10,901 nucleotides of DNA from Candidatus Dojkabacteria bacterium (GTDB lineage: Bacteria > Patescibacteriota > Dojkabacteria > SC72): contig JAAZGF010000022.1 in NCBI GenBank assembly GCA_012511375.1, forward strand, positions 1 through 10,901. The letters are read 5' to 3'. This document shows positions 1 through 5,692 of the stretch, piece by piece (within the stretch, counting starts at the first letter, position 1; the number at the start of each line of letters is the position of its first letter). The position numbers were made by a program, and so were the translations under genes. The notes below the pieces were generated by a model. The model saw nothing but the letters and a program-made list of their open reading frames with translations, searched no databases and was not told the origin of the DNA.

Positions 1-953
1 ACTGGAGTACCTGAGGCATTTGCCTCTACAGGGACAATACCAAAATCCTCATCCCTGACTGGAAAGATTAAAGCTTTTGTCCTTGCCAGTAGGTTGAATT
101 TCTCTTCGTCTGTTACATAGCCTAAAAACCTAATTAAACCTTTTGCATTTAATTTCCTAACTAACTCCTTCATATTTTCAAAATCTCCTCCCATTCCTGC
201 TATCTTAAGAGGTACCTTTGCTTTAACACATGCCTTTATCGCTAACTCTACTCCTTTGTATGTTTCAACCCTACCTAAATACAAGAACCAGTTTTCCTTC
301 CTGTCCATTTTCTTTACTTTACGTATTCTTTTTACTTCTACCGGAGGATATATTACATCTGCATCCACATCGTAATATTTTTTAACTCTTTTTTTAACTA
401 CATGAGAGATAGCAGCTATTCTGTCACACTCCTGAGCAGCTTTTCTGTCTGCCTTCCTTAACATCTTCTCAATTACAGTCCCAGAAAAGAAATCGTATAC
501 TTTGAAAAGAAACCTATCAAACCCTGCTAGTTGATCTGCACTCTTTAATGTTCTACTCTCTTTCTGCCAAATGAATTTGGGAGGAGACATACATATATTT
601 ATATGAGGTATGTTCTTAGGTCTAGCAAACTTAGAGAAAGCTATTGATAGGGATACTACAGCATCATACCCTTTAAACTTAAAATGTTTGTATGCTAACG
701 GTTGAAAAAGAAGATAGAGATGCCTTAGTTTATCTCTACCTGGCAAATGTTGCATAAAGGAGTGATTTATTTTCACATTAGGAAGAAACTCTTTTACAAA
801 CTCTTCGTTGTAATATGCAGTAAAAAGTTCACAGTTTGGGAATGCATCCAGTATATATTTTAGATGTATCTCTGCTCCTCCATGTTTAAAAAGAGGTTCA
901 CTAACAACTGCTATTTTGAGGTTATCTGTCTTCTCTTTCTTGTTCTTTCTCAT
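1..953 (-). CDS. GT4 family glycosyltransferase, WbaZ-like (3' end outside window)
   Basis: Predicted retaining glycosyltransferase that transfers a sugar from a nucleotide-sugar donor onto a lipid-linked glycan on the inner face of the membrane; exact sugar unknown. I translated it by hand: 317 codons are open from ATG 953 to the left edge. The N-terminal Rossmann half starts around residue 13 (LKIAVVSEPLFKHGGAE, the GGAE acceptor-side loop). The donor half holds YLGRVETYKGVELAI (about 225-239), RFLGYVTDEEKF and the EX7E motif E302-E310 (EDFGIVPVE) followed by ANASGTP. The C-terminal roughly 60-80 residues are missing past position 1. The only in-frame start is ATG 953, since a TAA lies four codons upstream, so it overlaps the preceding glycosyltransferase by 32 bp. 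It resembles that neighbour along its whole length (HTSF/NHSF, SPPKFIW/TPPRSLW, YPPV/YPGV), suggesting an old tandem duplication. Family assignment is strong; substrate is not inferable. Confidence 0.9.
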   Translation of the reverse strand, partial: MRKNKKEKTDNLKIAVVSEPLFKHGGAEIHLKYILDAFPNCELFTAYYNEEFVKEFLPNVKINHSFMQHLPGRDKLRHLYLLFQPLAYKHFKFKGYDAVVSLSIAFSKFARPKNIPHINICMSPPKFIWQKESRTLKSADQLAGFDRFLFKVYDFFSGTVIEKMLRKADRKAAQECDRIAAISHVVKKRVKKYYDVDADVIYPPVEVKRIRKVKKMDRKENWFLYLGRVETYKGVELAIKACVKAKVPLKIAGMGGDFENMKELVRKLNAKGLIRFLGYVTDEEKFNLLARTKALIFPVRDEDFGIVPVEANASGTP

Positions 954-2094
954 ATACTTTGTTTAAGTACTGTTCTAAATTATTTATGAACTTCCTCTCT
1001 GAAAAAAGTTGTGCATGTTTCTTTATTAATTGCCTATTATATCTTGTTTTATGGAAATTAATAAGGGAAGATGTAAGTTCTTCTTGAGTAGTAAAAAACT
1101 CTCCTGTTAGACCCTCTTTTACAGTTTCAAGTAATCCTCCATCTTTGAAACCTAGTACAGGGGTTCCTGATGCCATAGCTTCTACTGGTACTAATCCAAA
1201 ATCTTCCAATGCACAGAAGAGTAAAACATCCGAGAGAGCATACATGGTTTTAACATCCATATCATCCTTTACAAAGCCGAGGAATCTAATACTCTCATCT
1301 TTCCCTGCTATTTTTTCTAAATACCTCCTATCTGGACCCTCTCCCACTATAATTAATTGTTTCTTTGCTTTTTTACATGCATTTATTGCCCAATCTACTC
1401 TTTTGTGGTCATAGAGCCTTGAGACTACTAGTACAAAGTTTTTAGGAAGATTATATTTTTTAATTACTTTTCTTTTTTCTTTTTCTGATGAATCTAAAAA
1501 GTATTTTTCTTCTACTCCAGGATAGAGTACTGTTGCTTTTTTCTTGTATGTTTTCCAAATTTTCCTAGCTATATACTTTGAATTTGCTGTCCAGTAATCG
1601 ACCCTTCTAGATATTGTCCAATCCCATACCCTCATATATGTGTTTAAGACAACAGAGATGGGTCTGTACAAAGCTTTTAATCTGGAAGCTCTTACATTTA
1701 ACTCCTTGTCCCAAAGACTTCTTGGAGGGGTCATGACCATAGCTATATGTGGTTGGTCTAGACCTGTAATGACTCCTTTAGCTGGTCCAGCAGAGATACT
1801 AATTACAAGATCATAGCCTCTTAGATCAAAATTTTCATAGGCAAATGGAGTTAGTACTTTAAGGTGTCTGTAAAAATGTTTAGGAAGAACATTTGATATT
1901 TTTTGTACAAAGCTTGTATGAATAGTCCTACCTTCTAGTTCTGGATATTTCTCCCTATTAAACACTACAGTAAATATTTCTGCATGAGGAAGTAATTTCA
2001 ATATGGAGTACATCTCTCTATCAGCTCCTCCAAAAGAGCTCATTTGATCAGCTACAATAGCTACTTTAGGAAATCTCTCTTGTAAATAGTTCAT
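922..2094 (-). CDS. GT4 family glycosyltransferase, WbaZ-like
   Basis: Predicted cytoplasmic or membrane-associated glycosyltransferase (GT-B fold, GT4) acting in surface polysaccharide or glycolipid assembly. It has 390 residues, the usual length. The N-terminal domain begins at residue 9 (PKVAIVADQ) with the FGGADRE loop at 21-27, then IHTSF (58-62), GYDLVISIS (93-101) and MTPPRSLWD (121-129), all typical of the WbaZ-like subgroup. The C-terminal donor domain has VVSRLYDHKRVD (223-234, with the donor-phosphate Arg226 and Lys231), IIVGEGPD (248-255), and the EX7E pair E297/E305 in EDFGLVPVE followed by AMASGTPV. ATG 2094 lies 6 bp after the zinc-ribbon gene stop, so the two are probably cotranscribed. 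The 3' end overlaps the next glycosyltransferase by 32 bp. No Shine-Dalgarno sequence precedes it; a TATAAT just upstream may allow a leaderless transcript. Donor and acceptor cannot be told. Confidence 0.93.
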   Translation of the reverse strand: MNYLQERFPKVAIVADQMSSFGGADREMYSILKLLPHAEIFTVVFNREKYPELEGRTIHTSFVQKISNVLPKHFYRHLKVLTPFAYENFDLRGYDLVISISAGPAKGVITGLDQPHIAMVMTPPRSLWDKELNVRASRLKALYRPISVVLNTYMRVWDWTISRRVDYWTANSKYIARKIWKTYKKKATVLYPGVEEKYFLDSSEKEKRKVIKKYNLPKNFVLVVSRLYDHKRVDWAINACKKAKKQLIIVGEGPDRRYLEKIAGKDESIRFLGFVKDDMDVKTMYALSDVLLFCALEDFGLVPVEAMASGTPVLGFKDGGLLETVKEGLTGEFFTTQEELTSSLINFHKTRYNRQLIKKHAQLFSERKFINNLEQYLNKVYEKEQEREDR

Positions 2095-2099
2095 TAATG

Positions 2100-2129
2100 A
2101 TTATAACGTAGGAATCTCCCCATCATCAA
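2100..2129 (-). promoter_or_regulatory. Possible internal promoter giving a leaderless glycosyltransferase mRNA
   Basis: On the minus strand TTGATG (2129-2124) and a perfect TATAAT (2105-2100) are separated by 18 bp. The expected start point, about 7 nt downstream of the -10, falls at or next to ATG 2094. The site lies in the end of the zinc-ribbon coding region and the 6-bp gap after it, so chance match in AT-rich DNA is a real alternative. Confidence 0.3.
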
Positions 2130-2607
2130 ATCCAAAATCTTCAGCACTAATATTTTCATCCTCTTCTTCATCCAATTGCTCTAACGCTTTAGTTAAATCA
2201 TCATCTACACTAACAGAAACTTTTTTCTCTGAAGTCTCGTCTTCTCCTGGGAAAATAACATCTAACGCTCCTTCCTCTTTATCATCGTAAGGATCTATAC
2301 CATCATCATCTACTTCATTCTCAGCTCCCATTAGGATGATATTAGGCTGTTCCTCTTCAATATCTATTTCTTCTTCTGATACTTTACCTCCATTCTCTAT
2401 TCTTTTCTCCATTCTCTTAAGAAATCTTTCTGCATCATCCCCAAACTTCTCAACTACATCTATTACTCTCATTGGCTCTCCACATTCGGGGCAGTAATGA
2501 ATATGGTCTATTTCCTCTCCACAATGAGCACAGGAGAGAAAAATAACATGTACACTTTTTCTCGTAGTTACTAATTGATCTTTTTTGTTTTTGCTCTTTT
2601 TTGGCAT
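2101..2607 (-). CDS. Small zinc-ribbon protein with long acidic tail, function unknown
   Basis: A protein of 168 residues in three parts. Residues 1-17 are strongly basic (MPKKSKNKK...). Residues 20-47 form a zinc-ribbon with two knuckles, C26-A-H-C29 and C39-P-E-C42, the second in the common form YCPECGEPM. Residues 50-75 look like an amphipathic helix (VVEKFGDDAERFLKRMEKR), and from about 79 to the end the chain is very acidic and probably disordered, rich in D and E with few aromatic residues. No signal peptide or membrane segment is seen, so it is likely cytoplasmic. I do not recognise the family. Zinc ribbons of this kind bind nucleic acid or protein, but nothing here decides between them. 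It is 76 bp downstream of secA with its own plausible promoter and 6 bp upstream of a glycosyltransferase. The ATG is the only good start; no Shine-Dalgarno motif precedes it. Confidence 0.85.
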   Translation of the reverse strand: MPKKSKNKKDQLVTTRKSVHVIFLSCAHCGEEIDHIHYCPECGEPMRVIDVVEKFGDDAERFLKRMEKRIENGGKVSEEEIDIEEEQPNIILMGAENEVDDDGIDPYDDKEEGALDVIFPGEDETSEKKVSVSVDDDLTKALEQLDEEEDENISAEDFGFDDGEIPTL

Positions 2608-2634
2608 AGTAAGAAGTGTATTATCCGTTTCTTT

Positions 2635-2663
2635 AGAATAGTATAGGGACTATAGTGTGTCAA
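2635..2663 (-). promoter_or_regulatory. Predicted sigma-70-type promoter for the zinc-ribbon/glycosyltransferase genes
   Basis: Reading the minus strand, a perfect TTGACA (2663-2658) is followed after 17 bp by TATTCT (2640-2635, four of six bases matching TATAAT). This would start transcription near 2628, about 20 nt before ATG 2607. It lies in the 76-bp gap after the secA stop, so the zinc-ribbon gene and both glycosyltransferases can be transcribed independently of secA. An 8-bp palindrome, ACTATAGT, sits in the spacer at 2649-2656. Confidence 0.55.
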
Positions 2664-2683
2664 TAATCCCATAGAAAAAGAAT

Positions 2684-5086
2684 TTATTCGTATTTAGGGT
2701 AACAACATTTTTTGTATTTTTTACCACTACCACAAGGACAAGGGTCGTTACGTCCAACTTTCTTGTTCTTTTTAATAGTTTTTTGCTTAACTGTTTGACC
2801 AGGTCTACTATCTCTGTCCTTCTGAATTTTAAGAGCTTTTTGTTCCTCCTGCTTGACTACCCTTACTTTGAAAAACCTTGTAACAACAAAATCATCTACC
2901 TTTGCAAGCATCTCATCAAACATTTTAAACCCTTCATTTTTGTACTCTACTAGAGGGTCTCTCTGTGCCAAGTTTCTCAGTGATATACCCTCTCGAAGAT
3001 CTGTCATAGTATCTAAATGTTCCATCCAAAACCTATCAAAAGATTGCAGAATCAAGTACTTAGAGAGCTGCTGCATAGCTTCCAAACCTATGGAATATAT
3101 ATGAATGACAAAGGAGGTAAGTATTAACTTTTTAAGAAATTGTACCCTCTTAACTTCGTCATCTAACTTGTAAAGGTGCCTAAACATCTCTACAGTAGAC
3201 TTAAAACCTAACTCTTTACTAGAGAGATCTACTAATTCCTGTGTTAGAAGAGTGACAATCTGTAGATACAGTTTCCTTTCTTCTACATTATCTATCTTCA
3301 TATCATCCTGAAGCTGTGCAGCTACAAGATAGTCAATATGCTCTAAAACCTTTTTTAATATCCACTTATCCAAAGGAGAGAAAGGATAGGAAAGAGATTC
3401 AAATTCCTCTATCTTCCATGTATCCTCTCTAGCTAAAGAGAAAGCATCCAAATCATCCTGTACTCTCTCTACATCTATTTTTTCTAATAGTTTTAACTCC
3501 TTCTTTAAATCTAATTTCGATTTTGGAATCCTCTTTATTCTCTCTGCTTCCAGTATTTTTCTCCTTAATGTATATATTATTTCCCTCTGTTGGTTTAACA
3601 CATCGTCATAATCTACTAATCTTTTCCTAATATCATAGTTATGTGCTTCTACCTTCTTTTGAGCATTCTCAATTGTTTTACCAAGAATTCCCGAAGTTAT
3701 TGGGATATCATCATCTAGTCCCACTTGAGACATTATCATTTGCATTCTTTCTCCACCAAATAGTCTCATCAATTCGTCTTCAAAAGACACATAGAATCTA
3801 GACTCTCCTGCATTGCCCTGTCTACCAGATCTACCTCTTAACTGATTATCTACTCTCCTTGATTCATGTCTTTCAGAACCTATTACATACAACCCTCCCA
3901 ATTCCTCGACACCATCTTCCAAGGCAATATCCGTTCCTCTACCTGCCATATTTGTAGCTATTGTAACTGAGTGTTTCTTTCCTGCTTCTAAAACAATTTT
4001 TGCTTCCATCTCATGATATTTTGCATTCAAGACATTGTGCTTAACACCCTCTTTTGAGAGCAGAGAAGAAAGATACTCTGATTTTTCAACAGATGTCGTA
4101 CCCACTAACATAGGTTGTCCACTCTTGTGATGCTCCTTAATATCTTCTACTATGGCTCTGTATTTGCCCTCTTCTGTTCTGTAAACAACATCGTTATGAT
4201 CCTTTCTAACAACAGGTTTGTTTGTAGGAACTACTATTGTATCTAAGTCATATATTGCAGAGAACTCCTCAGCCTCTGTTAAGGCTGTTCCTGTCATTCC
4301 TGAAAGATACTGATACAATCTAAAGAAGTTTTGTAATGTAATAGTTGCCATAGTTTTAGATTCCTTCTTAACCTCTACTCCTTCTTTAGCCTCAATTGCT
4401 TGATGTAAACCTTCACTGTATCTTCTTCCCTCCATAGCCCTACCTGTAAACTCATCTACTATCAGTACCTCTCCATTTCTAATTAGGTATTCATCATCTC
4501 TTTTGTAAAGCTCTTTCGCTTTTAGTGCATTATCCAAATGATATGCTAACTGTGCATTCTCATATATATTCTTCTCACCTAGAGCTTTCTCCACAGAGTC
4601 TACACCTGACTCTGTCAAGGAAACTGCATTAGCTTTCTCATCCACAATATAGTGGGTTTCAGGTTGAAGAGTATTTACCAAAGAAGCAAACCTTTTGTAC
4701 AAATCATTAGCTGTATCTGCAGCAGTAGATATGATTAAAGGAGTCCTAGCTTCATCTATTAATATTGAGTCTGCCTCATCAACAATTACAAAATATTTAG
4801 GACCTTGTACTCTCTCCTCTAAACTCCTTGCCATATTATCTCTTAAATAGTCAAAACCGAACTCATTGTTAGTACCGTATACAACATCACAATCATATAC
4901 CTCCTTTTTAGAGCATTCTACCAAATTAACTCCACTCATATGATCATATTTAAGTCTTCCTTCTTCTTTTGCTTTTGTATCTCTTTCCTTTATTAATTTC
5001 TTTGCTTCCTCTCCTTTTAATTTAATAGCTTCCTGATCATCTATAAATTTGTACTGCTTTCCTGAGTTAATAGCACCTACACTCAT
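2684..5086 (-). CDS. secA: Preprotein translocase ATPase SecA, main C-terminal part after an in-frame TGA
   Basis: Carries most of SecA, the motor that drives unfolded proteins through SecYEG. In this 800-residue frame are YGTNNEFGFDYLRDNMA, the Walker B DEAD box (VIVDEADSILIDEARTPLI), the preprotein-crosslinking region, YLSGMTGTALTEAEEF, and the second RecA-like domain with NMAGRGTDIAL and QLRGRSGRQGNAGESRFY. The helical scaffold/wing region follows, including FDRFWMEHLDTMTDLREGI. A Lys/Gln-rich linker leads to the zinc-binding SEC-C tail (GRNDPCPCGSGKKYKKCC). The ATG at 5086 is only the first Met after the stop: SecA homology continues upstream without a shift through DAEWNGHIFASLG to the TGA at 5126-5128, so the gene is really 2684-5605 (973 sense-or-TGA codons). 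Alone, this part lacks the Walker A motif and could not be an active ATPase. The ATG has no ribosome site (preceded by CTCTTGGG), so independent translation is doubtful. Confidence 0.93.
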   Translation of the reverse strand: MSVGAINSGKQYKFIDDQEAIKLKGEEAKKLIKERDTKAKEEGRLKYDHMSGVNLVECSKKEVYDCDVVYGTNNEFGFDYLRDNMARSLEERVQGPKYFVIVDEADSILIDEARTPLIISTAADTANDLYKRFASLVNTLQPETHYIVDEKANAVSLTESGVDSVEKALGEKNIYENAQLAYHLDNALKAKELYKRDDEYLIRNGEVLIVDEFTGRAMEGRRYSEGLHQAIEAKEGVEVKKESKTMATITLQNFFRLYQYLSGMTGTALTEAEEFSAIYDLDTIVVPTNKPVVRKDHNDVVYRTEEGKYRAIVEDIKEHHKSGQPMLVGTTSVEKSEYLSSLLSKEGVKHNVLNAKYHEMEAKIVLEAGKKHSVTIATNMAGRGTDIALEDGVEELGGLYVIGSERHESRRVDNQLRGRSGRQGNAGESRFYVSFEDELMRLFGGERMQMIMSQVGLDDDIPITSGILGKTIENAQKKVEAHNYDIRKRLVDYDDVLNQQREIIYTLRRKILEAERIKRIPKSKLDLKKELKLLEKIDVERVQDDLDAFSLAREDTWKIEEFESLSYPFSPLDKWILKKVLEHIDYLVAAQLQDDMKIDNVEERKLYLQIVTLLTQELVDLSSKELGFKSTVEMFRHLYKLDDEVKRVQFLKKLILTSFVIHIYSIGLEAMQQLSKYLILQSFDRFWMEHLDTMTDLREGISLRNLAQRDPLVEYKNEGFKMFDEMLAKVDDFVVTRFFKVRVVKQEEQKALKIQKDRDSRPGQTVKQKTIKKNKKVGRNDPCPCGSGKKYKKCCYPKYE

Positions 5087-5125
5087 CCCAAGAGAGGCAA
5101 AAATATGCCCATTCCATTCAGCATC

Positions 5126-5128
5126 TCA
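5126..5128 (-). other. In-frame TGA interrupting secA
   Basis: On the minus strand the codons run CTT GCA AGA TGA GAT GCT GAA TGG, i.e. L-A-R-stop-D-A-E-W. The family consensus here is LAxRDAE, so the TGA stands at the conserved Arg. AGA to TGA is a single A-to-T change, and AGA is a common Arg codon in this window. No length change is needed to restore the frame. No other gene here contains an internal TGA, and the gene at 7399-8007 appears to use TGA as its real stop. Confidence 0.95.
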
Positions 5129-5605
5129 TCTTGCAAGGTAGTCATTTACTGTAACAAGATGAGCCCCTCTCCCTGTTAGACCGTAGAGATACAAAGGCAG
5201 ATTAGCTGCCAAAGTTTTACCCTCCCCAGTAAACAGCTCTGAAACTTTGTTATCAAACAGAACATATCCAGCCATTAACTGAACATCAAAATGTCTATGC
5301 TTTGCAACCCTGTTAGAAGCCTCTCGTACTACTGCAAATGCCTCTGGTAAAATCTCATACAGTTTTTGCTTCTCTTCATCTAGTTTCTTCTTTAATTCCA
5401 CATCATTTAAAGTAGAGAATTCATCCCTACAGTCCTCTTTCGCCATATCTAACTCTTTCCTAAACTGATTTGTTTTTTCCTTTAACTGTTCATCAGTCAA
5501 CTTTGAGATTTTTTCCTCTAAGGAATTAATACTATCAATGATAGGGTGTATCTTTTTAAGTTGTTTTTCGTTTGAATCAAAAAGATTTTTAAATATATTA
5601 AACAT
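5126..5605 (-). CDS. secA: SecA N-terminal part ending at a premature in-frame TGA
   Basis: N-terminal 159 residues of SecA. The start (MFNIFKNLFDSNEKQLKKI) and the following helical stretch are typical, including LTDEQLKEKTNQFRK. Then come EAFAVVREASNRV and HFDVQLMAGYVL, and the Walker A loop FTGEGKT at 125-131 with Lys130 and Thr131. The frame ends in HLVTVNDYLAR followed by TGA. In other SecA proteins this motif Ia continues as LAxRDAE, and here the codons after the TGA read DAEWNG in the same frame, so the stop replaces one residue, the conserved Arg. ATG 5605 is the natural start, with a perfect TATAAT centred about 29 bp upstream and no Shine-Dalgarno motif. Divergent from the M23 peptidase gene with an 87-bp gap to its ATG. 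If the TGA is truly read as stop, this is a non-functional fragment; since secA is essential in studied bacteria, readthrough, recoding or a sequence error must be considered. Confidence 0.93.
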   Translation of the reverse strand: MFNIFKNLFDSNEKQLKKIHPIIDSINSLEEKISKLTDEQLKEKTNQFRKELDMAKEDCRDEFSTLNDVELKKKLDEEKQKLYEILPEAFAVVREASNRVAKHRHFDVQLMAGYVLFDNKVSELFTGEGKTLAANLPLYLYGLTGRGAHLVTVNDYLAR

Positions 5606-5631
5606 AGTAGCTTGTACAAAGTAATCTTTTG

Positions 5632-5660
5632 ATTATATACCATATTTTACCATTTAAGAA
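5632..5660 (-). promoter_or_regulatory. Predicted secA promoter
   Basis: On the minus strand a perfect TATAAT (5637-5632) has a weak -35 candidate TTCTTA (5660-5655) 17 bp upstream. The predicted start is near 5625, giving a 5' leader of about 20 nt with no Shine-Dalgarno motif before ATG 5605. The spacer holds two ATGGTA direct repeats 10 bp apart (minus strand, 5653-5648 and 5643-5638), a possible operator. Confidence 0.5.
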
Positions 5661-5679
5661 TTATTTCATTTTTGCTATG

Positions 5680-5685
5680 TATAGT
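5680..5685 (+). promoter_or_regulatory. Possible -10 element for the M23 peptidase gene
   Basis: TATAGT (five of six bases matching TATAAT), preceded directly by TG, ends 8 bp before ATG 5693. Transcription from it would start at or within a base of the ATG, i.e. a leaderless message. No convincing -35 box lies 16-18 bp upstream. A poorer alternative in the same gap is TTGTAC (5612-5617) with TATATA (5634-5639). Confidence 0.25.
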
Positions 5686-5692
5686 GATATGT

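Noticed and set aside
1145..1414. Opposite-strand open frames inside glycosyltransferase, secA, M23, flippase and DUF456 genes
   Set aside because: They lie fully within strongly supported genes on the other strand and show no domain, signal or start context of their own.
2608..2683. Rho-independent terminator after secA
   Set aside because: The best pairing is a GGGA...TCCC with a long loop and no following T-run; it overlaps a better promoter match.
5084..5086. Independent start of a second SecA polypeptide at this ATG
   Set aside because: No ribosome site or promoter precedes it, and SecA homology continues in frame through the 13 codons upstream to the TGA.
5126..5128. TGA read as Gly (code 25) or Trp (code 4)
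   Set aside because: The aligned residue is a conserved Arg, no other gene in the window has an internal TGA, and one gene appears to end in TGA.
5672..5692. TTG start extending the M23 protein by seven residues
   Set aside because: The extra residues (MLCIVIC) precede an ordinary signal sequence beginning at ATG 5693; the ATG is the more natural start, though the TTG cannot be fully excluded.
5606..5692. Riboswitch or small RNA in the secA/M23 gap
   Set aside because: Only 87 bp, AT-rich, with no stable stem or known riboswitch motif; promoter elements account for it.
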